From: Acidimicrobiales bacterium
GTDB taxonomy: Bacteria; Actinomycetota; Acidimicrobiia; Acidimicrobiales; SZUA-35
DNA: 64,000 nucleotides
Reading direction: 5' to 3'
Assembly (NCBI GenBank): GCA_020630195.1
Contig: JAHDBV010000002.1
Location: forward strand, 62,001 to 126,000
This document shows, piece by piece, positions 1 through 8,068 of the stretch (position 1 is the stretch's first letter; each line of letters begins with the position of its first letter). A program made the position numbers and the translations under genes. The notes under the pieces were generated by a model, which searched no databases, had not been told where the DNA came from, and saw nothing but the letters and a program-made list of their open reading frames with translations.

Positions 1-1
1 C

Positions 2-511
2 GAGTGGGCTTCGGTCGGCGGAGACGACACCTGGGGGCTGATCGCCGCCGAAGGTGCCGGCACGACCGTGCGAAAGCTCGGCCGTGAGCGGCGCATCGTC
101 GTACGCAACATCTTCAGCTTCAGCCGACGCTCCCGACACGACGGTCGCTGGCTGGCGACGGCGGAGCGGACGCATCGACGATCGTTCGACCGCAGGTTCC
201 CGACGCTGGCGGGCATTCCGTTCGAGTTCACCTGGGGTGGCCCGGTGAGCCTCAGCCGCAACGGTCAGCCCGCCTTCGGCGAGCTCCGACCGGGTGTGCA
301 GGGTTCGATCGTGCACAACGGGGTCGGCATCGTGCGGGGCACGGTCTGCGGGATGCTCCTCGCCGACTCGATGCACGGGGCCCCGTCGGAGCATCTCGAT
401 CTGATGCTCGCGAAAGGGCGTCCCAGCCGGAACTTCCCCGAACCGTTCAACTCCCTCGGCGTGCGGGCCAACCTGCGCTGGCGCCGCTGGCGCGCCGGCA
501 TCGAGGAATGA
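2..511 (+). CDS. FAD-dependent oxidoreductase (DAO family), C-terminal fragment
   Basis: The gene enters from the left edge; the reading frame is open from base 2 and ends with TGA at 509-511, so about 169 residues of the C-terminus are visible. The segment WGGPVSLSRNGQPAFGEL followed by GVGIVRGTVCGMLLADSM matches the end of DAO-fold amine or amino-acid oxidases, where a Trp-Gly-Gly turn and a Gly-rich helix close over the flavin. The N-terminal Rossmann fold lies outside the window, so substrate and exact subfamily cannot be stated. It converges on the nitroreductase gene, with a hairpin between them. It is the first of several DAO-fold enzymes in the window, but nothing links it directly to the sarcosine genes 40 kb away. 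Confidence 0.7.
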   Translation, partial: EWASVGGDDTWGLIAAEGAGTTVRKLGRERRIVVRNIFSFSRRSRHDGRWLATAERTHRRSFDRRFPTLAGIPFEFTWGGPVSLSRNGQPAFGELRPGVQGSIVHNGVGIVRGTVCGMLLADSMHGAPSEHLDLMLAKGRPSRNFPEPFNSLGVRANLRWRRWRAGIEE

Positions 512-526
512 CCACATCCCCGCGCC

Positions 527-547
527 AGGTGATGCTGCGCATCACCT
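527..547. terminator. Hairpin between convergent genes, candidate bidirectional terminator
   Basis: Arms 527-535 (AGGTGATGC) and 539-547 (GCATCACCT) are a perfect 9-bp inverted repeat around a 3-nt loop, placed between two converging stop codons. There is no T-run, so an intrinsic terminator is an inference from position and stem. Confidence 0.5.
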
Positions 548-586
548 CCTCGCGGGAACTCCGGCTCGCACCCGCCGGGCGGCGGC

Positions 587-1249
587 TCAGGCGATCGGGT
601 TCTTGTAGCTGTCGAGGTAGGTGATCTCCGACACAGGGGGCCGCTTCGCCGCCTTGAAGTCGGTGCCCTTCGTGTAGGCCACCGGCAAGAGCCCAGCCTG
701 GCTCATGTGGGCCGGGATGCCGAGCAGCTCCGCTGCTTCTTGCTCGAGGCCGAGATGCAACGTCGTGTAGCAGGAGCCGAGGCCGCGGCTGCGCAGTGCC
801 AACTGGAACGACCACATCGCCGGCACGATCGACCCCATGAGGCCCGCGGCGGCGTTGGTGAGATTCCGTCCTTCGCCGACGGCGTCCTCGAGGCGTCCGA
901 TGATCAGCGGGATGACGAACACCGGCACCCGTTCGAGGTTCTGGGCGAGGAAGTTGGCGGAGTCGAGCACCCGGCCCGTCTGTGAGCCGTCCTCGGCATC
1001 GGCGGCCGCCGCGGCGAGGTACTCGCCTCCGGCCCGGCGGTACATGTCGGCCAGCGCCGCCTTCTTCTCGGCGTCACGCACGACCATCCATCGCCAGCCC
1101 TGACGGTTCGAACCCGTCGGCGCCTGCACGGCCAGCTGGAGGCACTCGAGCAGGACGTCGTCGGGAACCTCCCGATCGAAGTCGAGGCGCTTACGCACCG
1201 CCCGCGTCGTGGAGAGCAGGGCGTCGGTCTGGTCGAGGTCGAACTCCAT
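587..1249 (-). CDS. Nitroreductase family protein (FMN-dependent oxidoreductase)
   Basis: The product of 220 aa has the usual nitroreductase length. Visible family features are the N-terminal TTRAVRKRLD segment (FMN phosphate-binding arginines), the APTGSNRQGWRW loop, and the C-terminal GLGSCYTT segment that contacts the flavin in this fold. Members are cytoplasmic homodimers that reduce nitro groups, quinones or enones with NAD(P)H; the substrate here is unknown. I chose the ATG at 1249 because the family N-terminus starts just after it and the upstream in-frame extension (to 1432) overlaps the divergent crotonase gene and looks non-coding. The divergent crotonase start is 106 bp away, so the two may share a control region. 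No iodotyrosine-deiodinase or BluB signature was recognised. Confidence 0.85.
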   Translation of the reverse strand: MEFDLDQTDALLSTTRAVRKRLDFDREVPDDVLLECLQLAVQAPTGSNRQGWRWMVVRDAEKKAALADMYRRAGGEYLAAAAADAEDGSQTGRVLDSANFLAQNLERVPVFVIPLIIGRLEDAVGEGRNLTNAAAGLMGSIVPAMWSFQLALRSRGLGSCYTTLHLGLEQEAAELLGIPAHMSQAGLLPVAYTKGTDFKAAKRPPVSEITYLDSYKNPIA

Positions 1250-1355
1250 GCGGCGAGCCTGGCAGGACCTCGGTGCTTGCTCAAATTCCCGCGCTGGGGT
1301 GACACTGTGCCCCACCTGCACCTGGGATTTCGGATGAGGATGAGGAGCGTGCGCC

Positions 1356-2198
1356 GTGGGATATGAGTGTTTCGACGTGGCGGTGAGCGACAAGGTCGCA
1401 AGGATCCGGATGAATCGGCCGGACAAGGCCAACTCGATGATCGCCGCGTTCTGGCGTGAGCTCCCCGAGATCGTCGACGGCCTCTCCGCCTCCGGTGACG
1501 TCCGTGCGATCGTGCTCGAGGCCGAAGGGCGCCACTACTGCTCGGGCATGGATCTCTCGGTGTTCGCCGGCAACGACGACGTGCGCCCCGGGGGCTCGGG
1601 TCATCGGAGCCGGCGCAACGAGCGGTTCCGTTCGACGGCCATGAAGCTCCAGGACACCTTCACCGCGCTCGAACGTTCGCGGGTGCCGGTGCTCTGCGCC
1701 ATCCAGGGGGCCTGCGTTGGTGGGGCCATCGACATGATCTCGGCCGCGGACATGCGGTATGCGACGGCCGACGCGTTCTTCTCGATCGCCGAGATCAACA
1801 TCGGGATGACCGCGGACGTCGGCACGCTCCAGCGCATGCCGAAGCTCGTCGCCGAGGGCATCGTCCGGGAGCTCGCCTACACCGGCCGCAAGTGGTCGGC
1901 GCAGGAGGCGTTCGAGGCGGGGTTCGTGAACAAGGTCTACGACGACCACGAGGCGCTGCTCGCCGGCGTGCTCGAGATCGCGGCCGAGATCGCATCCAAG
2001 TCGCCCATGGCGATCTGGGGCACGAAGCAGACCATGCACTACACCCGCGATCACTCCGTGGCCGACGGGCTCGAGTTCATCGCCAACTGGAATGCCGCAC
2101 ACTTCGACACCGACGACATGGCCGAGGCCTTCGCCGCACAGATGGAGCAGCGGCCCGCCGAGTTCCCCGACCTCTGGCCGCTCTCCGAGGGCCTCTGA
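1356..2198 (+). CDS. Enoyl-CoA hydratase/isomerase, delta(3,5)-delta(2,4)-dienoyl-CoA isomerase-like
   Basis: This 280-aa crotonase-fold protein carries the oxyanion-hole segments CSGMDL (around 62-67) and CVGGAIDM (120-127). Asp126, Glu146 and Asp154 lie 20 and 28 residues apart, the same spacing as the three acidic catalytic residues of mammalian dienoyl-CoA isomerase (Asp176, Glu196, Asp204 in the rat enzyme). The TADVGTLQRMPK segment is also typical of that subgroup. It therefore probably isomerises 3,5-dienoyl-CoA to 2,4-dienoyl-CoA during beta-oxidation of odd-position unsaturated fatty acids. The GTG start at 1356 is preceded by a purine-rich GAGGATGAGGAG. It converges with the DUF3179 gene, leaving only 21 bp. 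An ordinary enoyl-CoA hydratase is less likely given the third acidic residue. Confidence 0.85.
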   Translation: MGYECFDVAVSDKVARIRMNRPDKANSMIAAFWRELPEIVDGLSASGDVRAIVLEAEGRHYCSGMDLSVFAGNDDVRPGGSGHRSRRNERFRSTAMKLQDTFTALERSRVPVLCAIQGACVGGAIDMISAADMRYATADAFFSIAEINIGMTADVGTLQRMPKLVAEGIVRELAYTGRKWSAQEAFEAGFVNKVYDDHEALLAGVLEIAAEIASKSPMAIWGTKQTMHYTRDHSVADGLEFIANWNAAHFDTDDMAEAFAAQMEQRPAEFPDLWPLSEGL

Positions 2199-2219
2199 CC
2201 GGCGGCCGGGGCGACACCC

Positions 2220-3509
2220 TCACCCGACGATCGTCGTCTCCGGTTCGAAGGTCGCCCAGGCGAACCAGAACGTGTCGAGGTGCTCGACGGGGGTGAGCCG
2301 TCGGCCGGCCAGCGGCCCGGTGAGTGCCGTGCCCGCGATCGACCAGGAGCTTCCGGTCTGGGCGTCGGTGAACACGCCGTCGTCGGAGGTGAAGGTCAGC
2401 TCCCGGCCGTCGATGATCGGCGAGAAGACCCCGGTCGCCCCGATGTCGTCGCCGCCGGCGACGTCGTCGTCCTGGAGCGGTGAGTTCGTGCCGGGCGACC
2501 AGAACACGACGAGTGGTGCGCCGTCGTCGAGCGGGATCACGCCGCGCTCGGCGGCGAGGTCGAGTGGGACCGCGAGGGGCGTCGCCCGCCGGATCCCGAT
2601 GACGCGGGTCATCAGCGCCAGCCGGTCGGACACCTCGCGGTTGGTGAACCAGCCGGTGAGGGGTGCATCCGCCTGGTCGTAGCCGGCGTACCGGTTGCGT
2701 CCGTAGGGCTTCGGGTCGACCGTGTCACGTTCGAGCACCGTGGCGTCGGGGAAGGCCGCGATCGCATCGGCCCACGACATCGTCGAGGCGGGGACGAGTG
2801 GCAGCTCCGTGCCGATGAGGGTGCCGACCACCGAGCGGCCGTCGAAGTGGGTCCACAGCGACTCGGTCTGGCGGTCGTACATCACGAGCGACGACTGGTA
2901 GAGGTAGCCGGACGTGCCGAAGTCGAGGAGACGACCGTCGATCTCCCGTTCGAACACGACGGCCGAGTTGCACAGCGGGCAGTAGGTGACGGTGATCGGG
3001 ACGTCGCCGAGCTCGTCGTTGACGATCTCGTGCCAGATCAGGACCTGGATCGGGTAGATCCGCGTCGACTCCCCGACGCTGACGACGATCACGGCCTCGG
3101 CGTCGTCGAGCCAGTCGATCCGTTCGACGGGCACGGCGGAGGGCGTGTCGATGGAGGGGATGCCGTCCGGTGGCGGTCCGCCGGGCAGGATCTCGGTCCG
3201 CTCGACGAGGATCTCGGGGAACCGTTCGGGGTCCCAGTGGCGCGGAGGCATCGCCGAGTTCTCGACGGGGCGGGGCTCGTTCATCTGCCGCATGAACGCC
3301 CGAGCGGGGCCATCGAGGTACTCGAGCGGGGTGGTGGTCTGGCTGCGGTCCCGGTCGGATTCGGCTCCGGACGCCTCGACGGCCGTCGTCGACGAGGTCG
3401 AGGGGTCGCCTGCGGTGGTGCTCGCCGGTGCCGGTGCGGTGGTCGTGGAGCCGGGTGAGCAGGCCGAGGCGGCGAGCAGGAGGACGAGCAGCACGATCGG
3501 TCGACGCAC
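2220..3509 (-). CDS. DUF3179 domain lipoprotein
   Basis: The predicted 429-aa product begins with a lipoprotein signal: a short basic start, the hydrophobic IVLLVLLLAA and a lipobox ASAC with Cys17, followed by a Ser/Thr/Ala-rich linker (about residues 18-70) typical of exported actinobacterial lipoproteins. The remainder matches DUF3179, with YCPLCNSAVVFER and FGTSGYLYQSSLVMYDR as recognisable blocks. The function of DUF3179 is unknown; the CPLC pair might bind a metal or redox group, but that is speculation. The GTG at 3509 is chosen because it places the signal peptide at the N-terminus; no strong Shine-Dalgarno precedes it. It lies 83 bp downstream of the thioesterase gene on the same strand. 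Confidence 0.8.
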   Translation of the reverse strand: MRRPIVLLVLLLAASACSPGSTTTAPAPASTTAGDPSTSSTTAVEASGAESDRDRSQTTTPLEYLDGPARAFMRQMNEPRPVENSAMPPRHWDPERFPEILVERTEILPGGPPPDGIPSIDTPSAVPVERIDWLDDAEAVIVVSVGESTRIYPIQVLIWHEIVNDELGDVPITVTYCPLCNSAVVFEREIDGRLLDFGTSGYLYQSSLVMYDRQTESLWTHFDGRSVVGTLIGTELPLVPASTMSWADAIAAFPDATVLERDTVDPKPYGRNRYAGYDQADAPLTGWFTNREVSDRLALMTRVIGIRRATPLAVPLDLAAERGVIPLDDGAPLVVFWSPGTNSPLQDDDVAGGDDIGATGVFSPIIDGRELTFTSDDGVFTDAQTGSSWSIAGTALTGPLAGRRLTPVEHLDTFWFAWATFEPETTIVG

Positions 3510-3592
3510 GGAGGCGGAACCGGTGGGCGGGGCATCTCGTTCCCGGCGCCTCCGATCGTCGCCGATCGAGATCGAGCCCGGGCTCGGCCGGA

Positions 3593-4405
3593 TCAGGCGT
3601 CGGGTGGGGGAAGGCGCACCGACATCGACTGCGACGCGGTGGCGAGCAGCCGTCCCGATTCGCTCCACATGCGGCAGCGACCGATCCCGAAGCCGTTGCC
3701 GACGAACTCCGCGGAGTTCTCGAGCAGCACCCAACCGTCGGGATCGTCGACGGGGTCGGCGAAGCGGATCGTGTTGTCGATGCTCGAGCACCAGACCCGC
3801 GAGTCGACGGCGTTGCCGAGGACCGACGGCATGTAGTCGGCGATCAACGCCAGGACCGCGCCGTCGAGCGACACCGACGGCATGCGACACCAGATCCAGG
3901 ATCGCTCGTCGCCCGAGGCCGCACCGGTCTCGGTGAACCCGAACATGCCCCGGGCCACCCGCGTCTCGACGAGATGATGCAGTTCGGACGGGTCGTCGGG
4001 ATCGCGCACGACCGGCTCGGACTCCTCGGGGCCGGGGGCCGCGGGCGGCCGGATCTGGTCGGTTCGGTGGTGCTCCGGTCGCTCGCCGCAGGCACCGAGC
4101 CCGGCGATGACGATCCGGCCGTCGACCTCACCGTCGATGTGGACCTGGGTCATCGTGCGCCCCACCGCCGGTTGGGCGCACCCGAACGAGATGGTCTCGC
4201 CCCGGCGGGTGAGGGACACGAACTGGGTGGTCATCCAGACCGCCGGTCGTTGCGTGCGTTGCTCGGCCAGCACCACACCGGCGGCGAGTCCGGCGCCACC
4301 GAACAACGACGCGCCACCACCGGTGTTCGCCGGCGTCAGGAGCATGTCGCTGCGGCCGTCGGGGCGATCGGTGAGGCCGAGGAACTCGGTGGAGGTGACA
4401 GGCAC
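3593..4405 (-). CDS. Acyl-CoA thioesterase-like double-hotdog protein
   Basis: The 270-aa protein resembles TesB/acyl-CoA thioesterase II-type double-hotdog proteins: an N-terminal half with the GGASLFGGAGLAAGVVLAEQ helix, and a C-terminal half with the SSIDNTIRFAD strand that aligns with the catalytic-Asp strand of TesB, followed by GFGIGRCRMWSESGRLLA. It would hydrolyse acyl-CoA to free acid and CoA, fitting the beta-oxidation-type genes nearby; the substrate is unknown. The GTG start at 4405 is supported by a TAGCGT box exactly 7 nt upstream on the minus strand. A longer ATG start at 4513 would overlap the start codon of the divergent peroxidase gene and was rejected. Confidence 0.7.
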   Translation of the reverse strand: MPVTSTEFLGLTDRPDGRSDMLLTPANTGGGASLFGGAGLAAGVVLAEQRTQRPAVWMTTQFVSLTRRGETISFGCAQPAVGRTMTQVHIDGEVDGRIVIAGLGACGERPEHHRTDQIRPPAAPGPEESEPVVRDPDDPSELHHLVETRVARGMFGFTETGAASGDERSWIWCRMPSVSLDGAVLALIADYMPSVLGNAVDSRVWCSSIDNTIRFADPVDDPDGWVLLENSAEFVGNGFGIGRCRMWSESGRLLATASQSMSVRLPPPDA

Positions 4406-4412
4406 CGGCCGG

Positions 4413-4418
4413 ACGCTA
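4413..4418 (-). promoter_or_regulatory. -10 box (TAGCGT) of leaderless thioesterase promoter
   Basis: TAGCGT on the minus strand lies 7 nt before the GTG at 4405, the geometry of actinobacterial leaderless promoters. It fixes the start choice for the thioesterase gene. Confidence 0.5.
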
Positions 4419-4498
4419 GCCGTGCCACCTCGCCGCTCCGAACCCACCAGCGGGCCCGATCGGTCCGCCGCCCGTCCGGAGCCGGCGACGGCGGCGGC

Positions 4499-4504
4499 TA
4501 CGGT
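4499..4504 (+). promoter_or_regulatory. -10 box (TACGGT) of leaderless glutathione peroxidase promoter
   Basis: TACGGT is followed by 7 nt and then the ATG at 4512. There is no Shine-Dalgarno, so leaderless translation is likely. Confidence 0.5.
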
Positions 4505-4511
4505 CTCGGTC

Positions 4512-4988
4512 ATGACCACATTCCATGATCTGACGATGCCGTCGATCGATGGCGAGGACGTCTCGTTCTCGTCGTTCGCCGGCTCCGCCTGCCTGGTGGT
4601 GAACGTCGCCTCGCATTGAGGCCTCACGCCCCAGTACGCAGGTCTGCGTACGCTCCACCACGACGACAACGGCACCATCGTGCTCGGCTTCCCCTGCAAC
4701 CAGTTCGGTGAGCAGGAGCCCGGCTCCGACGCCGAGATCAAGCAGTTCGTGACCGAGAGCTTCGACATCGACTTCCCGATGTTCTCGAAGATCGAGGTGA
4801 ACGGCGACGGCGCCGCCGAGCTCTACCAGTGGCTCCGCTCCGAGCAGCCGGGAGCCGGTGAGACGAGTGACATCGCCTGGAACTTCACGAAGTTCCTGGT
4901 CTCGGGCGACGGCGAGGTGCTCGCCCGGTTCGAACCGATGACCTCACCCGAGGAGATCGCGGCCCAGTTGCCCGACCTGCTCGCCTGA
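4512..4988 (+). CDS. Glutathione peroxidase, selenoprotein with in-frame UGA (Sec36)
   Basis: Two open segments in one frame (4512-4616 and 4620-4988) are separated only by TGA at 4617-4619. Together they give a 158-aa glutathione peroxidase. The TGA falls exactly at the catalytic position, in the context NVASH-U-GLTPQY, where family members have selenocysteine or cysteine. The rest of the active site is intact: GFPCNQFGEQEPG (59-71) and Trp123-Asn124 in WNFTKFLV. The gene is not decayed on either side of the TGA, and a perfect hairpin sits 15 nt behind it. The enzyme would reduce hydroperoxides, with glutathione, mycothiol or thioredoxin as reductant (unknown). Expression as full-length protein requires selABD and tRNA-Sec elsewhere in the genome; otherwise a 35-aa peptide would result. 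A TGC-to-TGA error is the main alternative. Confidence 0.8.
4634..4651 (+). promoter_or_regulatory. Bacterial SECIS-like stem-loop downstream of UGA
   Basis: Arms 4634-4640 (GTACGCA) and 4645-4651 (TGCGTAC) form a perfect 7-bp stem closed by a GGTC loop. The loop begins 22 nt after the UGA and starts with G. These properties match the usual description of bacterial SECIS elements: short apical loop with an early guanosine, roughly 16-37 nt from the UGA. It lies inside the coding sequence, as bacterial elements do. Confidence 0.65.
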
Positions 4989-5014
4989 GTGGCGACACCA
5001 CGACGAACGTGACG

Positions 5015-5041
5015 ACGGGCCGGGTGCTTCACCCGGCCCGT
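5015..5041. terminator. Strong 12-bp hairpin between convergent genes
   Basis: Arms 5015-5026 (ACGGGCCGGGTG) and 5030-5041 (CACCCGGCCCGT) are a perfect 12-bp inverted repeat with a CTT loop. It sits between the peroxidase stop (4988) and the MFS gene, and contains the MFS stop codon (minus-strand TGA, 5029-5031). No long T-run follows, so this is a GC-type terminator by inference. Confidence 0.65.
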
Positions 5042-6444
5042 TGCGCGTTGCCGCGGGGGAAGAAGACCCCGAAGACCAACGCCTGGACGACGAAACACCC
5101 GAGGGCGAGCCACCAGCCCCGTCGGGACGCGTCCAGGGCGGCCTGGCCGGCCTCGGGCCGGCCGACGACGGCGACCGCGAGTGCGATGGCCAGCGCCACG
5201 CCGAGCTGGAAGATGGTGGTGCGGCCCGCTCCCGCCATCCCGAACCGCGCCGGGCTCACGTCCCGCATCGACGCGGACACCGACATGGCGAACGACGAGC
5301 CGGCGGCGATGCCGAGCAGCAGGGCGCCGGGCAACAGGCCGACGAGCCAGCGTGATTCGACGGTCATGAACGTGAGGTGCCAGGCCATCGAGGCCGTGCC
5401 GGCCAGTCCGCCGACGGCCAGGATCGGGCCGGGGCCGACGCGGTCGGCGAGGTTGCCGAGCACGGGCGACAACACGGTGGCGAGGAGTGGGCCCGGCGCG
5501 ATCGCGAGCCCGGTGCGGATCACCGAGTAGTCCCAGGTCCCCTGCACGAAGGTGGGGAAGGGGACGAAGAACGAGAAGAAGGCGACCACGAAGAAGACCG
5601 TGCCGAGGTTGCCGAGGGCGTAGCTGCGCAACCGGAACAGATCGAGGTCGAACAGCGGCCGGTCGTGCCCCGCCGAGCGGACGACGAACAGCGCCACCAA
5701 GACGACACCGGCGGCGAAGGCCACGAGTGTCCGGGTGTCGGCCCACCCCCAGGTCTCGCTCTGGACGATGCCGAACACGATCGCGCCGACGCCGATGGAC
5801 GCGATCGGCACCGAGACGGGATCGACCCGATCGGGCACGTCGTCCGAGGTCGACTCGGTCAACCAGGACCGACCGGCGATGACCGCGAAGGCCGCGACGG
5901 GCACGTTCACGAGGAACACGGCTCGCCAGTCGAACAGGCCGACCAGCAGGCCGCCGAGTGGCGGGCCGAGGGCGGCGGCCAGGCCGCCCATCGCGCCCCA
6001 GATCCCGATGGCCATGCCCCGGCGTTCGATGGGGAACGCCGGCAGGAGCAGGGCCAGACCGGCGGGGAACTGGAGTGCACCGCCGATCGACTGGAGCGCG
6101 CGGGCGGCGATCAGCTGCGTCGCCGAACCGGCGAGACCGGACAGGAGCGAACCCACCAGGAAGATCGACAGGCCCCACAGGAACACGCGCTTGCGCCCGT
6201 GCCGGTCGGCCGCCCAGCCGGCCAGCAGCAGCAGGGAGGCCACCCCGATGTTGTAGGTGGTGATGACCCACGAGAGCGTCGCCTCGTCCGCGTCGGGGAA
6301 CGCGTCGCGGATGTCGGGCAGCGCGAGGGCGATGATCGTGATCTCCATCGAGACCATGAACCCCACGAGGGAGGTGATGGCGAGGGTCTGCCAGGAGGAG
6401 CGTGGAATCGGCGGCGCCGACCGTTCGGGTGCGGGATCGGTCAT
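5029..6444 (-). CDS. MFS drug-efflux-type transporter (DHA2-like, about 14 TM)
   Basis: The 471-aa product is almost entirely hydrophobic, with about 14 predicted membrane segments. It has MFS motif A (GWAADRHGRKRVF, around 76-88) in the first cytoplasmic loop, an acidic residue in TM1 (SMEITIIALALPDI) typical of the EmrB/QacA-type family, and a motif C-like GAMGGLAAALGPPLGG segment (about 150-165) that marks drug/proton antiporters. Its ATG overlaps the stop of the upstream monooxygenase gene by 4 bp (ATGA), so the two are co-translated. Such a pair suggests export of a compound oxidised by the monooxygenase; this is inference from context. The ligand cannot be predicted. Confidence 0.85.
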   Translation of the reverse strand: MTDPAPERSAPPIPRSSWQTLAITSLVGFMVSMEITIIALALPDIRDAFPDADEATLSWVITTYNIGVASLLLLAGWAADRHGRKRVFLWGLSIFLVGSLLSGLAGSATQLIAARALQSIGGALQFPAGLALLLPAFPIERRGMAIGIWGAMGGLAAALGPPLGGLLVGLFDWRAVFLVNVPVAAFAVIAGRSWLTESTSDDVPDRVDPVSVPIASIGVGAIVFGIVQSETWGWADTRTLVAFAAGVVLVALFVVRSAGHDRPLFDLDLFRLRSYALGNLGTVFFVVAFFSFFVPFPTFVQGTWDYSVIRTGLAIAPGPLLATVLSPVLGNLADRVGPGPILAVGGLAGTASMAWHLTFMTVESRWLVGLLPGALLLGIAAGSSFAMSVSASMRDVSPARFGMAGAGRTTIFQLGVALAIALAVAVVGRPEAGQAALDASRRGWWLALGCFVVQALVFGVFFPRGNAQRAG

Positions 6445-7922
6445 GCGGGGGCGGGAGACGACGCCCTCGCACCGGCGAAGACCAGGACGCCGTCATCGAG
6501 TGGCGCCTCGACGATGAGCGTCCGGTCGGCCTCGTAGCGCTGGGGGTTCAACCACGGGGCCCGATCGCCCTGCTTGGGCAGCATCGGCATCATCCGCTGC
6601 ATGTAGCCGGCGGAGAAGTCGTCGATCCAGGGTCGCCGGGGCATGTCGGCATCGGAGGGTCGCAGCCTCGGAGTCACGCTCGTCGTCTGGGTGTCCCGGA
6701 GATGGTTCAGCAGACGGGTCACGAACCCGCAGGTGATGTCGGCGCGGAGTGTCCAGGAGGCGTTGATGTAGCCGAACGACGAGACCAGGTTCGGCACGTC
6801 GGAGTAGGCGAGGCCCTTGTAGGTCCACGTGTCGCTGAAGTCGACCGTCTCCCCGTCCACCTCGATCTCCACGTGACCGAGCGAGACGAGCTGGAGTCCG
6901 GTGGCGGTCACGATCACATCGGCCTCGAGGTGCTCACCGGAGTCGAGTCGGATCCCGTCGGGTGTGACGGTGTCGATCGTGTCGGTCACGACCGACGCCG
7001 AACCGCCCGTGATGGCGTTGAACAGGTCGCCGTTGGGAATCAGGCACAACCGCTGATCCCAGGGTCCGTACGTCGGTGTGAAGTGCTCCTCGACCGTGGC
7101 GTCACCGAGGTGCTTGCGGGTCTCGTCGAGCAGTTTCTGTTTGACCTTGTCCGGGTTCTTCCGGGTCTGGCCGTAGAACCACTGGCCCATCGTGATGTTC
7201 TTCTTGCGGACGAGCTTGTAGGCGAGGTGAGCGGGCAACACCTTGCGCAGGGCCCGATCCACCGGGTCGACGTCGGGTCGGGAGACGACGTAGGTGGGGG
7301 AGCGCTGGAGCATCGTGACGTGGGCGGCGGTGTCGGCCATGGCGGGCACGATGGTCATCGCCGTGGCTCCGGAGCCGATGACCACGACGCGCTTGCCCGC
7401 GTGGTCGAAGTCGTCCGGCCACGCCTGGGGGTGGATGACGTCACCCCCGAAGCCGTCGAGTCCGGTGATCTCGGGGGTGTAGCCGCCCCGGTACGAGTAG
7501 TAGCCGGCGCACATGAACAGGAAGCCGCAGGTCATCGTGGCGGTCGTGTCGGTCTCGACGTCGCGCACCGTCAACGTCCAGCGCTGCTCGTCGGTCGACC
7601 AGGCCGCCCGCTCGACGAGGCGGTGGTAGCGGATGAGGCGATCGATCCCGTACTCCGCGGCGGTTTCGCGGAGGTACGCCAGGATCGACGGCCCGTCCGC
7701 GATCGACTTCTCGGCGGTCCACGGCTTGAAGCTGTAGCCGAGGGTGTGCATGTCCGAATCCGAACGGACTCCGGGGTACCGGAAGAGGTCCCAGGTGCCG
7801 CCGAGATCGCCCCGGCCTTCGAGGATGACGACCGACCGGTCCGGACAGTCCTGCTGCAGGTGGTAGCCGGCTCCGATGCCGGAGATCCCGGCGCCCACCA
7901 CCACCACGTCGACGTGTTCCAT
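6441..7922 (-). CDS. Flavin-containing monooxygenase, EthA-like Baeyer-Villiger type
   Basis: This 493-aa protein has an N-terminal FAD-binding Rossmann motif GAGISGIG (10-17), the FRYPGVRSDSDMHTLGY segment characteristic of EthA-type enzymes, the Baeyer-Villiger fingerprint FGGDVIHPQAWP (about 158-169) and a second, NADPH-binding, Rossmann motif GSGATA (183-188). Members insert oxygen into ketones or oxidise sulfides and thioamides using NADPH and O2. I chose the ATG at 7922 because GAGGGG lies 8 nt upstream; the ORF extends to 7955, but that start has no such site. Its stop overlaps the start of the MFS exporter gene, so a two-gene operon is clear. The natural substrate is unknown. Confidence 0.85.
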   Translation of the reverse strand: MEHVDVVVVGAGISGIGAGYHLQQDCPDRSVVILEGRGDLGGTWDLFRYPGVRSDSDMHTLGYSFKPWTAEKSIADGPSILAYLRETAAEYGIDRLIRYHRLVERAAWSTDEQRWTLTVRDVETDTTATMTCGFLFMCAGYYSYRGGYTPEITGLDGFGGDVIHPQAWPDDFDHAGKRVVVIGSGATAMTIVPAMADTAAHVTMLQRSPTYVVSRPDVDPVDRALRKVLPAHLAYKLVRKKNITMGQWFYGQTRKNPDKVKQKLLDETRKHLGDATVEEHFTPTYGPWDQRLCLIPNGDLFNAITGGSASVVTDTIDTVTPDGIRLDSGEHLEADVIVTATGLQLVSLGHVEIEVDGETVDFSDTWTYKGLAYSDVPNLVSSFGYINASWTLRADITCGFVTRLLNHLRDTQTTSVTPRLRPSDADMPRRPWIDDFSAGYMQRMMPMLPKQGDRAPWLNPQRYEADRTLIVEAPLDDGVLVFAGARASSPAPA

Positions 7923-7959
7923 GGCCTGTGCCCCTCGCTGATCGATCGGTGTCATGCAT

Positions 7960-7979
7960 GGTGGGCCGGCGGGCCCACC
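7960..7979. repeat. 8-bp inverted repeat in the 146-bp intergenic region 7923-8068
   Basis: GGTGGGCC (7960-7967) and GGCCCACC (7972-7979) flank a GGCG loop between the divergent monooxygenase and kinase-like genes. It may be an operator or a structured 5' leader; the remainder of the gap shows no clear promoter boxes. Confidence 0.3.
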
Positions 7980-8068
7980 CGGTGGGCGGCAACCTAACCC
8001 AGCGGCTTCATCTGGGGCTCATTGCCCACTCGTTCACGTTGGGGGCTCGATCGGCCGATGGAACGGGG

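Noticed and set aside
4406-4513. Longer thioesterase start at the ATG at 4513
   Set aside because: It would overlap the start codon of the divergent peroxidase and the added residues look non-coding; the TAGCGT box supports the GTG at 4405.
4512-4988. Reading the peroxidase as a pseudogene or as two genes split by a stop
   Set aside because: The stop is exactly at the catalytic Sec/Cys codon, all other active-site residues are intact on both sides, the frame is unbroken, and a SECIS-like hairpin follows.
7950-7957. TGTCATGC upstream of the monooxygenase as a further copy of the TCATG operator
   Set aside because: Only one half-site is present and the gene has no link to the osmolyte pathway; a chance match is likely.
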